DNA of 64,000 bases, from positions 221,253-285,252 of the forward strand of contig CANNZV010000431.1 of assembly GCA_947561585.1 (NCBI GenBank), written 5' to 3'. Under the pieces are notes generated by a model. It made no database searches and was not told where the DNA came from. It saw only the letters and a list, made by a program, of their open reading frames with translations. The translations under genes were made by a program, and so were the position numbers. Position 1 is the first letter of the stretch. Each line of letters opens with the position of its first letter. Below are positions 10,613 through 25,600 of this stretch, piece by piece. The stretch is from Caprella mutica (taxonomy: Eukaryota > Arthropoda > Malacostraca > Amphipoda > Caprellidae).

Positions 10613-13600
10613 CTGAAAGCAATTAGGTATAAGTTTCCAAAATTACCTCATTCATCAAAATAATAGGTTTAAGCATGTCTTAGTTACTAACTTGATATAA
10701 AAATATTGATTGTAACGAATTTCTGACCTGCGTGTATTAGAGACAAGTTTTTTTTACAAAGTAGCAAGAGGACTTCTTATAAGCAGGCATCACTGATGGA
10801 TCTGAATGGTAATATACAATTTCTCACATGAAAGAAAGGACAGACCTTTTCCTGAGCACACTCGTTTAAGAAAAAGTAAAACCATAGAGAATAAATCATG
10901 CATATGAGCATACAATTGAAAGGAAAATGTTAATTAGCTAGTATGCAATATATTTGTTCATTCAAAATGTAATATTAGCCTGTGGAGACTAGTAATTGTT
11001 GACAACTTGGATAGGATTATTTATTATCATCAAAAGTTAAAACTATCCATTTTATCAACATTCAGTTAAAATGAAATAAAGCATAATGCTACATGTTAGC
11101 TCTTCAATTGGACTTTTTACTGTCAAACTCTTCAGTAAATAGATCCATTGATTGCATATAAGAAGTAATAAAGAGGCTCTCAAAAACCCAAAGAAGAAAA
11201 AAGTCACCATGTAGCTAAACTATTAAATTGAAACCATAAAGCAAGCAAATCAATATTAGGCATGAACCGATCCTTCAAAAACCCTTCAAGCAATAGTTAT
11301 ACATTAGGTGTTGACAGCGAGTGAGTAGTCGGTTACCTGTGAATGGCTTTATCAGTCTTGAGCAGAGGTAAGGTCGTGGCATCCTTCTGGTGAGGATGTA
11401 CTGCAGTACAGTGCAGCTGCACTGCCTCCCCTAACCCAACAAACGAACAAACTGAACATTTCACCAGTCTGCGAGTACGGCCAGAGCCACCACTGACAGA
11501 GCAATTCAATTCCATCACTGAGCACCAAGCAGCTCCCTTGTGCTGAGAGCAAATTTTAAACCATTGCATTAAAGTGGCATCCAAAGTCATTATTAGTGTA
11601 TATTTTATCTACTAAAAAGTAAACATATATGGAAAAAAAATTCCCAGAATTTAAAATACCTTTAATTCTTGGTGGTCCACGATTTCCTGGCGAGTTGTGG
11701 CAGATTTCCTACATCTGCCGCACCGGAACTTCTTGGTTTGCGTGTTTTCATCATTGAAAGTGCTATCCAAATCGCTACAGCTCTCAGAAAAAGGGAGGGT
11801 TGCGTCAACATCAGAGATGAAGTCATCCAAGCGCATTTTTTTGGACTGAGAAGTTACTGCACCATCCACATCTTCATCAATGCTACTGGTATCTCTTTTC
11901 AATGACGAACTGTAACTCTGATCTGTGTCGTCAAGAGAAGTCTCTGTCAAATGACAGTGTGAGAGAATTAGTCTTATTATTGAGTTGGGCATAATTTTAT
12001 TACGTGGGATTTATCGGAGGCCGGAAAGTTCGGTCTCTAAATTATAAATGGCCACTCAAAATAAATGGTCTTTATGTATTTTGTTATATCCGCTAGTTTG
12101 CTGTACTTCATACTTCATTACAGCCTAATATCGCCCCCCGATACATCTAACTGATAAGTTTTATTTGGTGTCCGGAAAACTGACAGTCACTTACTGATTT
12201 TAATGACTTTAGTCAGCAATAACATTTTAATTTATAAAAAAACGACGTTCGCTCCTAGTTAAAAGGAGTTAAGGGAACATTCATTTTTACATAGTATACA
12301 AAATAAAAACATTATTAAATGTAGATAAATTGATTAGAAAAATATATAAAATACATTATTATATAAATATATATAAATATTAAAGTAAAAAATCAAATAC
12401 AAGATATAGATTAAAAAATATAACCTTTCTTAGAAAATACTAAGATGAAACAAAGAATTTCTTGTATTAGGGACAGAGTGTAATTTCTTTGTTTACACAA
12501 CGCATTTCTACATTATCAGTTCATAACGGGTTTAGAGTCTAATTATATCTTTTTTGTTTATAATTTGAGAATTGAACAGGCCTTCAAGCTTAATTTTGAC
12601 TTGAACTCATAAAACAAACACGATCGATGTTTGTGAAATATTTAGAATTTTCAACACAACATCTATGATTATCAAACTGATATTACCTACCTAATACTCT
12701 GCAAATTTCACTCGATCGAATTGGATTGCATATTAATTGATATTACTTTTACATATAAATGAAAATTGTAAAAATGAATATGAAGAATGAAATTGTAAAT
12801 GTAATAAATATTGAACATACATATAAGTGATTTAACATTCATTTAATTCTTAATATATAAGATATAAATTATAAATCTTATAAATGTATAAATCATGTAT
12901 AGATATATGTAAGTGTCTTAACAAATAAGTTAAAAATGGTACTTATAGTTTCTGTGTGTAATGAAGTTTGGTTTACTGTGTGTTTAATTAAGTAGCTTCG
13001 TTGAAATACTATTTTCCATTGAGTATTAAGTAACTCAATATCTATCTAGTTATATCTAGTTATAACTGTAAAAAAAAGAATGTCCCCTTAATCCCTTGAG
13101 GAAAGGCTAACGTCGTTTTTTATGAATTGAAATATTCTTAGAATGTGTCTATAACCGAATAATATTTCAGAAAAGTCAATAAATACATAAATTGCCAATA
13201 AGTGACTGGCAGTTTTCCGTGTACTGTTTTTATTAATACCTCAGACCAAATATTCAGAGATCGAATTTTCCACTCAAATCTCATGTTAAATAATTGTCAA
13301 AATTGCTAATGTTACGTATCTTTTTACAACGGTTAATGATGCTATGCGTTTTTAATAAATACACTACACATTTCAGTATCCCTAATTTCATTTTTTTCTA
13401 TTATTGTTCTATAATAAAATCCTTATTAATGGAGTAGCGTCGACCGGGGTATTCCATAGCACTCAAAGTATCGGGGTCATTAATCTCACCCGTTTTTTTA
13501 ACAGTGAAGGAGTAATAATTTCGGAAACCTGATTATACCATTAAAAAGATAGATATTTCTTCTATGAATATGGTAACTTTCATCCATTTTCGTTAAATGA

Positions 13601-16600
13601 AAGTATAAAATAATTTAGAATAAACAGTAGAGCTTTTTTCACCCTATAAAAACTTTAATTCAGATATTAATAAAATCCCGCAACTTTAACACTGGGTTGG
13701 ACAATTATGTTTGAAATCCCACCTAAATTAACATGGACACAATAAAATATGCCATCAAAATGAAATATAAACGGTTTAAAAAAATATGCACTATTACGGT
13801 AGTTATAGCATGACAAGGTAGTGCGTTGAATTGCCCCAAATACGAAAAAGTGCATGGGGTAATTAATTGCACATATTTCGGGGTAATTAATTGCAGTTTC
13901 CTTAGAGATAATCAATGCATTTATATGAGATTATATGTATAAATGTTGAAAGTTCAGCTCATTATTACGTCACATTAGTTAAAATACATCTGCCCCGATC
14001 TGCTATGCTACTGCCATGGATCTGCCCCGACTGCTATGACGCTGCTGTGAATCTGTTCTGAACTGCTATGACGCTGCTGTGAATCTGCCCTGAATTGCAA
14101 TGACGCTGCCGTGAATCTGCCCTGAATTGCAATGACGCTGCCGTGAATCAGTCCCGAACTGCCATGAATCAGTCCCGAACTGCCATGAATCAGCTTTGAA
14201 CTGCAATGACTCTGCCGTGAATCTGTCCCGAACTGCCATGAAGCTGCCCGAACTGCTGTGAATCTGCCCCGAACTGCAATGATGCTACCGTGAATCTGCC
14301 CTGAACTGCAATGACGCTGGCGTGAATCAGTCCCGAACTGCCATGAATCAGTCCCGAACTGCCATGAATCAGCTTTGAACTGCAATGACTCTGCCGTGAA
14401 TCTGTCCCGAACTGCCATGAAGCTGCCCGAAACTGCAATGACACTGCCCCAAACTGATATGGCACTGCCGTGAATCTACCCCGAACTGCTGTGGCGCTGC
14501 CGTGAATTGCCATGACGCTGCCGTGAATTGCCATGACGCTGCCTTGATCTGCAATGCGCTGCCGTGAATTTGCCCCGAAATGCAATGACGATGGCGTGAA
14601 TCTACCCGAACTCCCATGACACTGTCGTGAATCTGCCCCGAACTGTACTGACACTGCCGTGAATCTGCCCCGAACTGTACTGACGCTGCCGTGAATCTGC
14701 CCCGAACTGTACTGACGCTGCCGTGAATCTGCCCCGAACTGTACTGACGCTGCCGTGAATCTGCCCCGAACTGTACTGACGCTGCCGTGAAACTGCCCAG
14801 AACTGTACTGACGCTGCCGTGAATCTGCCCCGAACTGTAATGACGCTGCCATGATGCTGCCCCTAACTGCCATGATTCTGCCCCAAACTGCCATGATGCT
14901 GCCCCAAACTGCCATGACGCTGAACCGAACTGCCATGATGCTGAAACGAACTGCCATGATGCTGAACCGAACTGCCATGGCGCTGAACCGAACTGTCATG
15001 ACGCTGCCCTGAACTGCGATGACGTTGCCTTGAACTGTGATGACGCTGGCGTGAATCTGCCCCGTACTGCCATGACGCTGCCGTGAATCTGAACCTAACT
15101 GTCATGACACTGCCGTGAATATTCTCCGAACTGCCATGACACTGCCTCGAACTACTATGACAATGCCCTGAACTGCAATGACGCTGCCGGGAATCTGTCC
15201 CGATCTGCTATACTACTGCCCTGATCTGCAAAGCTACTGCATTGAATCTGCCCTGATCTGCAATGCTACTGCCGTGAATCTGTCCCGATCTGCACTGCAA
15301 TTACCCCAAAAGTGCGAGACAATTACCCCAATTCTCAGTAATAGTCAATCGCGTATTTTTTTATTAATAAATAGCGAACCATAAGAGATAAAAGGTTGAA
15401 ATTTGGTATAAGTCATTATCAAGTGATATCTTAAGATGGTGGTGTAAGTATGAAGTTTCTACCTTGCTTAGTTTTTATGCTAGATCAAAGTTTGCGAGAA
15501 AGTGCGATGGAATACCCCGATCGACGCTAATTTAAAAATTTGTGGCAGGGACAAGACGTTCCCGACTTCTTGTTCAAGTTGCAAGGGTAAACAACAATAT
15601 AATGAATATTTTGAGACTGAGTTTTCATAGAACAGGATTTATCATCTCCTGTGGAACCAACCGAAAAATAAAATACACCGGGCCTTTACTGAAAAGACAG
15701 CTTAACTGAAAACAACCTGGTTTATTACCAAAGTTACTCCTAAATTTTTTTTTTAAACCATGAGAAATTATTCTCTTAGTTTTATAATTATAATTATTCC
15801 CACACTTATTAGATCGTCATAGTATGGCACGTAAAAAGAGAGGGCGATGTATGCCTGTATACTAAACAATGCACTAAATTAATATCTACGTACGAATCTA
15901 GACTAGAAAATTTAAATATCTAAGACATACCTGCTACATCCTCAGACTCTCTAGAAGGTGGTTGATCAGTTTTGGTTTCGGTGCACGGTGGAGTGCCACT
16001 AATAAGATTAGAGCTGCTCATCACAGTCGAGTAACTGAGAGTCTTTATGGCGTGATTGCTGATGAAATGATTCATAGATTCGAGCATAGAATTGCAAGAC
16101 TGTGAGCAGTAGTCGCATATGTAAGTGTATACTTGAATCCACATAGTACTGCCATATTGCTTTCTCACCAGGAATGGCATGTCTGGGTGACCTGCTCTCA
16201 TATGGACCAATATAGCAGATCTATCTCCTTTTTCATTGCAATGGCAGCACGTATAGCTGATGGCTGCATTATCAGCTTGCTTTTCCAAGCTAATTTGATC
16301 TGGATTACTTGATGGGGCTTCCTTTTCAATGATTTCTTCTTTGAGATTTCCGATAGGTTTGGATGCCTCTACAGGTTCCTCATCTCGAACCAACTTTGGT
16401 CTTTTGGCTTTCCTTGATAAGGGACCAGCTGTCGAATTTCTTTTGACTCCTTGCTTAGTAGGTTTTTTAGCTGGTTTGTGTACAGGTTCTGTTTTAATGG
16501 GTAAAGGAGGGCTCACATCTAAATCACTCGTTATATCTGGAAGTTCATCAAAATCATCATCGATAAGTGGCAAGACTTCTTTTTTAGGTGCGACTTTTTT

Positions 16601-19600
16601 AACAAACGACTGAGATGAATTGGAAGTTTCTGCGTCACTCGGTCGTTCGATATTTTCCGATTTTCCATCTTTCTCCAATTTAATGATTACGTACTGATCT
16701 AAATCAGGGTGCATTATAGTGCAATGAGAGCGAATGTGTCTCAGGTCTTCAAATCTAGTATAACAAACTGTACAGTAATAAGGAGCACTGTTATTAATGT
16801 GCTGAGCATAGTGTTTCTGATGTTTTCTGGAGTATTTCGTTTGATAAGGACAAATCTCACAATTGTGCAGTTTGGGATTATCAGAACTTTTCTTTTGTGG
16901 GGAGAAAAATTTCAAAGTCTCTATATCACTGTCAGAATTAGGTGATAAAGATAAATTGGCATCATTTGAATCGATAACCGAGGCTTCGAGGTTTGGATGT
17001 TTCGATTTGCTGTGACTTACAACTAAAGAAGATGATTCAACGGCGAAAGAGCAATGTTTACACTTGTACCGACCAATGTGGTTTGCCCTAATGTGACTAG
17101 CTAATCCAGAGTTAGTTCTGCACACAATTCCGCAGTAGTTACATTTCAAGGATTCCACATCGCTCTTCTCTTTCGTCTTAACAAGTTTGTTCTCATCAGT
17201 GTCAGGCTGTGAATCGACAGATATTTTTCTTCTTTTTGCTGGTAAAGACTCTACCTCATCACCTTCATTGATTCCATCTTCAATGTTAGACAAAGGGTGT
17301 TTCATTTCATGTGATTTTTGAGTTTTGATTTTATGCCTTCTGCTAGACTCATCAAGCAATATGCCACGAATATGACGAATTTTGTTCTTTTTATCTCTCT
17401 TCCACAAAGGTTCATTGGTACTATCACTCTCCTTATTGAAGGGAACGATAGCATTGTCATCAATACGATAGTAGTTGCACAAAACCTTGTAGTCTGCTTT
17501 TGGGTGTCTTTTACGGTGATTTTCGATATCAGACATGACATTGCTGCTGTATTTACAGTGGCCACATCTATACTGACATCGAACGTCGTGCAGATTCTTC
17601 ATGTGGAGAACAATAACAGATTGTGTTTGTCCCTTAAAATCACACAAGCCACACAACCATTTAGCTGGCTCGCAATCTTCATTAGCCTGTTCGCTAGAAG
17701 CACCAAAATCTTCTGACACAGAGGCATCCACTTTTTTTGTGCTTTCACTCTCGTTGTCATTTCCTTCTTTCTTGGTTTCATCAGGTTCTCTGATTACGAA
17801 TTCAAAAGGAGTTTTAGAGGGATGTTTCTCTTTAACATGTCTCTCAATAATGTGTCTCTTTGGAGATAGCACAGTGCACCAGCCGCAGCGATAGAGCCTC
17901 TCGCCATGTAACTTGAAATGTGAGCTCAACTTCTCAACAGTGAGAGTCATATTCTTGCAGTGCTTGCAGGGGAAGGAATGTACCTCTGAATGCAGAGCAC
18001 GGATGTGATGTTTGAGCATTACATCATTGATGGATGTATACTGACAATCACTGACACCACAGACATTCACACTGCTGTCAGGGACATAACAAGGTAGATT
18101 ATCATACTCTTCTTTTGGAATAGGATTCTTTATTCTCAAGTCTAACTCTACTCGTTTTCTGTCTTCATATGAACTACCAGCTAAGCAACTCATCTTGTCG
18201 AACATCATCTCCTTATTTTGTAGGCATGGCACGGGGTTAACTGGCTGCTTGTTAGGAACTTCCTTGATGCGAATTTCATCGGGTGTCTTTTCTGCCATAA
18301 TCTTGTGCAATTTGAGATGTTTAACGAGATTAAACCGAACTTTGGTGGAATATTTACAGTGGAAGCATTTCAGCTGGTTGCTGGAAACAGACTGTAAGGG
18401 GATGGTATCTATATCTTCGTAATGATACTCGTACCTCTTCCTCTTTGTTATGTTTTCCTTTGAATCACTTCCTACGATATAATCTTTAGGATAGAGAATG
18501 TACTCTTGAAGTTCAGGATCCTTCATTTTAGTATCCTTCATCTCACAACGGAAGGAGGTTGTACCATGTACATAACGACTGTGATTCCGATAATTCTGCT
18601 GTACTGATACTCTGAAAGAGCAATTTTCGACACCACAAGCATATCTTTTAGGACCATGTAACTTTATATGGTCTAGAAAGGCATTGACAATCCTAAATGG
18701 TCTCTTACAGTGCTTACACAGCAGAGTTTGTGTATCACGTGCATTGTCACATATCTGCATGTGTTCCTTCAGTCCAATCAAACTAGGCACAGAGAAATCA
18801 CAGTTCTGATTACCACACTGGTACATAAAAGTCCCAGGAGGTGGCCCAGTATCGCTAGATACAGGAATATCATCTTGAAGAGACGTGTTACTAGATATAT
18901 TACTAGTATCTGCAAAATCAGTCGAGGGAAGACCTGTATCTTTTGCACTAGATATATTTTCAACATTTTCAGCTATTTTCTCAGAAGAAGACTTAGTTTT
19001 CTCATTTGTTTTATTTTGATCGCTGTTGAGGGCTGTTGTGGAGGGTTGCTTGACTCCACTTTGTTCCTGTTTCCTTAAAAGGACCTTCCCACTGCGACCA
19101 GGATGACAGTTCACGAGATGGTGCGTGAGGTTCTCTCTTTGAGACTCGCCATAGAGGCAGTAGGGACACTGGAACTCATCCATCATGTGACTGCGCATGT
19201 GCTGCAGTAGACCAACAACAACATTTTACAACGAGAAAATAGTTACTCCCTAAATTTAGATTATTATTTATAAGCTATCCAAATTGACATAAAATGTAGG
19301 CAAAGCTAAAAATCTCAATATTCTAATTATATTCAACCTGAAGTAAATATTCAACCTGGTAGAAAAACAGTGATTTGCAGTTTTAAGAGCTTTCAGGAGA
19401 ACCTAAAGAATCACAATCTGATTAAATTAAAATTGAATTACCTAACTACTAGATGTAGAAAATATTATTTATTATATAGAGTATCTTGCAATATTCTTAT
19501 CACAGATGTGATATCAGTTACATGATATAGGTATGTGAGTTTCTAGTGACACAGGGCTATCAGAGTAATCGAATAGTTCCATGTTTTCGAGATTTTGCCA

Positions 19601-22600
19601 CACAGCGTGCCACACATTTATAAATTACTTATCATTATTAAGTGCGGACACCAAATAAATAAATACCCGATGGAGATTATTAGGATAGATTTTTTTGTCC
19701 ACTTATACACAACGAGTAATTAAACTTTGAGAATGTACCAATGATACCCACAGGAATATATTGATATAAAATTTAAATTCTTATATTTTTATTGAATTTT
19801 TATACATATTTTATCGATGAAATATAGTTTAAACTTATGCAGATAAATTTATTAATTGAATTCACTAAGTATCCTAATAACGGGTAATACATTCCTATTG
19901 AAGACACAAGTCAGATACATTTTTTATGAATGATAAAAATCGTGGAACCGTCCGATATCTCTGAACAAACCCTATCTAGAACTCCACTAACATTGACTAG
20001 AATGCGTTTTACCAAACTAAGACCTACCTCCACCAGTTCGTAGACTTTAGCGGGGTGTGAACACAGGAAACATTGCAGCACTGACTCTGCACCGTGTGCG
20101 GCAACTACGTGGCTTTTGAACAACTCAGCTTCAACAGTTCTTTTCTGACATCCATCTGAAAGGAGAAGAAAATAATTGATAACAATTTCACCTCTTAGTA
20201 ATGTTAGCTCGTGATTAGGGTGCTATAACAGTTTCTCCGTAGTGAACACGTTGACCAAATATTGGTACACATTTGTACCACCATGTATATTACTGATAGA
20301 CTTAGTGGTACAATGCCAATATTTCAATTTAAATTGTGACAATGTGAACCACTGTTTTTATCATACAGACAATATCAATAGGTACACACAGAGATCCTCA
20401 GCTCCTCTCGCTATTGTAAGACATGTCATACAGAAGCAATAACACAAATTTTTGGAAAAGTCAGTTAGGCTAGACTGCGTTTTGAGCACACATAGTCAAT
20501 GTATTAATAACTGCTTCATTGTATATAGTTAAACATTAGCAGAGATACCTAGCATAGTAAATACAACAAATCATATAAATTAACAGTAGCTTACTACAGA
20601 CACTCTCAGTACTCGGGTACTTGATAGTTTACCAATATACCTAGTTAAATAGTGGTAACAGAGACCATGACAAGTCAATCAGAAATTTCTAAAGGTACCT
20701 AAGATTGGGTTATGATTGTTCAACACCCACTTTCCGAGTACAGTAAGTGTTCCGAGTTCTGTAACGTATAATGCAGCACATAAATAATAATTTTGCTCAC
20801 CAAATCCACATCGGTAGGCATGGATGAACTTATCAACAGGTGGGTTAGAAGGAGGGTGTTTGTTGATGGTGGTTACCTTCACATATCTAGGAGGGTCGTT
20901 AGGATGAAACTTTTTCTGCAGAGAGGGACACAAGCATTGAAGTTTTAAAAGGGAGAAAATTGTTATATCAATCTGGTAACTACGGGTAGCTAATCGTATC
21001 GAGTAAAAATGACTAGTTGGTATCTGTAACTAAATCGAATCAGTAGCTATTTGTAATTGGTATCCAAAGATAAATATTAGTTCTAATTCACTATTCCACA
21101 TAAAATGAAAACAGTCAATAGGGCAAAGAGTAATTAGCAAATGCGAATTAAATAGCTACTAGATGCAATTTCAATAGTTATTATGCCAATTTATTTTACT
21201 GCATTTTTAATAATAACCTAATGAAAATAGCATCCAGTATTTACGTCACACCTGGTAATTGTACTTTACCCTACTTTTTTCTTCCTAATTTATCCCTTAG
21301 ACATGTTTTAGTGACTGACCATGTGAGAACCCAAGTAGACTGTTGAAGTAGATCTGTAGAGACAGTGTTTACACATGAAGGAGCAGTGACTGTGCTCCTC
21401 CACAACATGTTCTGTCAGAGAGTCATTGTTCGTGAAGTGCAGCATACAGTAACAACATCTGAAAAAATTAAGAAAACATCGGGGGTGAAAATTAAAATAG
21501 GTAAGAATATTTTTTAATTAATATAGGCTAATTCTTGTTCCTAAACAAAAAGGATATCACCAAAGTAAATTTCTTTTTAGAATACATTAAACATGATGCC
21601 ATATATTTCATTGTTAATAGGGGACCAGCGAACTGCGAAAAAAAGAATAAATATCCCTGTCTTAATTTTGGTTGGCTTCAGTTTCACTTCTCTTAAATGT
21701 TAATTCCCAATAGGAAAACAATCAAAAGTGTGGGGAGGCGAAAAAACAAACCGCGTATATTAGATCACCGTATAATTAGTGAATAAGATTGTTCTTAGAA
21801 ACACTAAGAACAAGTGAAATAGAAACACAATGAGTTGCACCCCAATGTCAACTGACCTGAACTGATCATCATGAGCAGTGCCGTGAAGTATGAACTCTTC
21901 AGATGAACTGGTGGTGAACAGACAACCTCTGAACATACACTTGAAGACATCAGCAGCCTTTTTGCCGGTGAACAACTTGAACGCTGCATCAGTTTGATAT
22001 CTGTGGTGAGGGAATAAAATTTATGAAATAGCTATCATAGGCAAAAAATATAGTTTTAGGATTAAAAAGTTGATATTTTATTACAATCACTCTCAGATAA
22101 TAGTAAAATGTGCAGAGGGGAGTGCATTTACCTACAAAATGTACGACCTTCACGTGAGAGAAAATATATTGTAGCTACATAAGTTTCCAATTTACTTCAA
22201 GGTCATATTCTAGTTATATTACTTATTTGAAGTCAAAGCAAGATTACAATTTTTCTTCCTTCACGTGTTAAGCCAAGATAATATATGACAATAAAATGTC
22301 AGCCTAAAATAGCATTAGACATCAAAATGTCAGCCTAAGAAAGCATTAGACATCAAAATGTCAGCCTAAAATAGCATTAGACATCAAAATGTCAGCCTAA
22401 GAAAGCATTAGACATCAAAATGTCAGCCTAAAATAGCTTTAAACATCAAAATGTCAGCCTAAGAAAGCATTAGACATCAAAATGTCAGCCTAAAATAGCA
22501 TTAGACATCAAAATGTCAGCCTAAGAAAGCATTAGACATCAAAATGTCAGCCTAAAATAGCATTAGACATCAAAATGTCAGCCTAAGAAAGCATTAGACA

Positions 22601-25600
22601 TCAAAATGTCAGCCTAAAATAGCTTTAAACATCAAAATGTCAGCCTAAATAGCTTTAAACATCAAAATGTCAGGCTAAATAGCATTAAACATCAAAATGT
22701 CAGGCTAAATAGCATTAAACATCAAAATGTCCGGCTAAATAGCATTAGGCATCAAATGTCAGGTTACATAGTATTAGACATCAAAATGTCAGGCTGAAAT
22801 AGCACTAGACATCAAAATGTCAGACTGAAATAGCACTAGACATCAAAATGTCAGGCTGCAATAGCATTAAACAATAAAATGTAAGAATAAAATAGCATTA
22901 GGCATCAAAATGTCAGGCTAAAATAGCATTAAACAATAAAATGTAAGAATAAAATAGCACTAGACATATGCCCCAAGTGTTGCACTCACTGTTGAAATAC
23001 GAAGAGAATAGGCACTGTAGGAGGATCTCTCGGCAATTGGTTGAAACCAGGAGGAAGGACCTCACTGATATCTTCCATGTCCAGCCCCGGTTCCTTCTTA
23101 ATGACTACTTCCTCAGTCTTCTTTTTAGGACTGGATGTCTTCAGTGGATCGCTTGAGGACTTAGAGGCCCCAGTGGAGGAGACTGATCCTTTGCTGTGAT
23201 GGATGGAAAATGGCTTGTTGTTCATTTCATATGATATAAAATTATCATTAAGCTAACTGAATATTATTAATTATTATTCTAGCAATACAGAGAAGTTTAA
23301 GCCAACAGGATTAAGAGGCGTTCTCATTTAATAAATCTTAATTAATTAAAGGCTAAATAATTTTATTTTTACATGATCAAAAATGTGGAACCATCTGATA
23401 ACCCGTAACCTACTGTCCTACACCAACTTTTTCACAAGCTATATTGTTTCATGGAAGTTTAACCAGCTATTGAAGAGACGTATAGCCGAGACGTCTTACA
23501 CAAAAATTTGAATGATGTTTGTTTTAGTTATAAGCTTTATGTTGAAATTAGTTGAATCAAATAAATTTTTTTTTTTTTTTTTTTTTTTTTAGTAGGGGTT
23601 TAACGTCTGCTTCGGAACCAAAGGCCATATCGCTGACGTCAAAAGGAAATTAAATACAAGGGACTGGAAGAAGCAGTCAGAGAGGAAAGTGGTTCCATGA
23701 ACAAAGTCACTTACCACCGTCGGTGACAATGCTCATGGATGCAGAAAAGCTACTCCGTGAATGCAGTCACTTACCAAGGAATATGACGAAACGGGACACA
23801 AGCACCAGTGGCTGCACTCACGGATGGAAGAGGAAAATGAAGAGGTCATAGTAAATGAAGCCTACGAGCCTACCTAACACAAAATCTTAAAACCTCGTAG
23901 TTGAAGAGCATAACCCTAGCGCTATCCTCTAAAACTGCAAGTAGCGTTAAAAAAATGATAAACATGGTAAAAATGAAAAAAGACAATCCATAATCCAAAT
24001 TACAACAGTTCGGGGCCCAAGGGACGCCACCCCCCTTCTCTTCCATTCACCACAGACAGCTTCAGGATAGAGCCCCTGGGGGCAATCAAATCAAAAGGAT
24101 GGGGTTAACAAAAAGTAGCTAATTAATACTCACGAGTTTGGTGGTCTCATATTATTTGGTTGAGATGAAGCGTCACCTGAAAATGGAAGAGAAACTATCT
24201 GTAAAATAACACTGACACACACAAATTTTAAATCAACATTATTTTAGTAGCTAAATAGAACTATTCATCCAGAATTTTTTTTATCTTAGGTGTTTAAAAG
24301 TTGTCCCTATTCACTACGATGTGATTTAAAGAGACAATAAGATATAAAAACTCATAGAAGAGGAGACAGTAGAAGTACGCTCCATGCACTAGGTCGGCTA
24401 CTCGGCTACCACAGGTAACCGTGTCGTCCCATCGCATAGATGTCAAGAACTGCTTTACTTGTATATTGTACATACTGTAACTCACCTTCACCAAATATTC
24501 TTGCTGCAGCTTTAGGGTCCATGATACTCTCAATCTTCAGTTCCATTGAACTGTCTGTAGGATGGATGAATTACATTGAAAATAGTCATACTCTATCGTC
24601 TGTCCATATTTCGATAAAGCAGAATTTTACTAACAAATAAAAACTATTTTAAATAGAGAGAGATACATACATCTTTGATGGGTTTATCACTAATTGCAAT
24701 TAGCTATACTAAAAATACAAATAGCTATTTCTATTAAAATTTCATAATCTCCATTGAATATATTTTTGATCTGTAAAAAAACAAGAAGAATAAAATATTA
24801 AAAGAAGGAATTTTTATGGTACAGCTGATGACTCACCATGTGACACAGCGGAGCAGGAATCAGACTTGTAATGGTCAATGATTTCTCTGACAGAGGAGAC
24901 TGTAGCAGAGCAGCCATAACCACAACCGTACTTGCTTGCCTGAGAATACAAATAGTTATTTTTATTCTGTGGATTTGGGGTCAATAATAGTTTGTCAATA
25001 GTTGTCTACTCTTTCTTCATAAACAGAAAAACTGATCATTGATGACTTTGCTAGCTTCTTAAGTTATATAATTCACGATATTTGATAAGTTTTCTAGCAT
25101 AAAGTCAAAATAGTGAATTTCAGTATTGTGAAAACAAAGAAAATGTATGTATTATAATCAGCACATTTTGTTTTTTTAGGTTGTAATTTCAACGGTTTGA
25201 CAAATTTCAAATCCTCCAGACCATTTTTAGTATTTCTATCAAATATGGTAGAACACGAGTGAAGGGGTTTATAGCATACTAACAAGGAAAGAAGGGCAGT
25301 ATACCTCCTATGTTAACATCTAACCTGAGGGTGAGCCTGATAGTGCTGTTCAAATTGTTTCTCATCGCTAGTAATGAAAGTACAAAAATAAAAAGAACAT
25401 TTGAAGGGCCCATGCACAGCCATCTCGTGACTTGTGAGCTCTTCATTTGTGGCACATTTGTAGCGACAGTTCGTCTGCAAGCAGGACAGTTGAAAGGCTT
25501 CAGAGCGATGATCATCACCTGTCGAACCATTCCCACCCACCTTTTTGTTTTTGGAGGTCTAGAGGAAAGAAAGAGTAGGATGTTTATCAGGAGAACTATT

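Noticed and set aside
14008..15105. Long minus-strand open frames rich in Gln/Ser/Phe across the 32-bp array
   Set aside because: They follow purely from a stop-free repeat unit, shift frame between copies and lie inside a non-autonomous element.
23566..23590. Poly-T run as a stand-alone microsatellite
   Set aside because: It is the A-tail of the minus-strand retroposon that starts immediately beside it.
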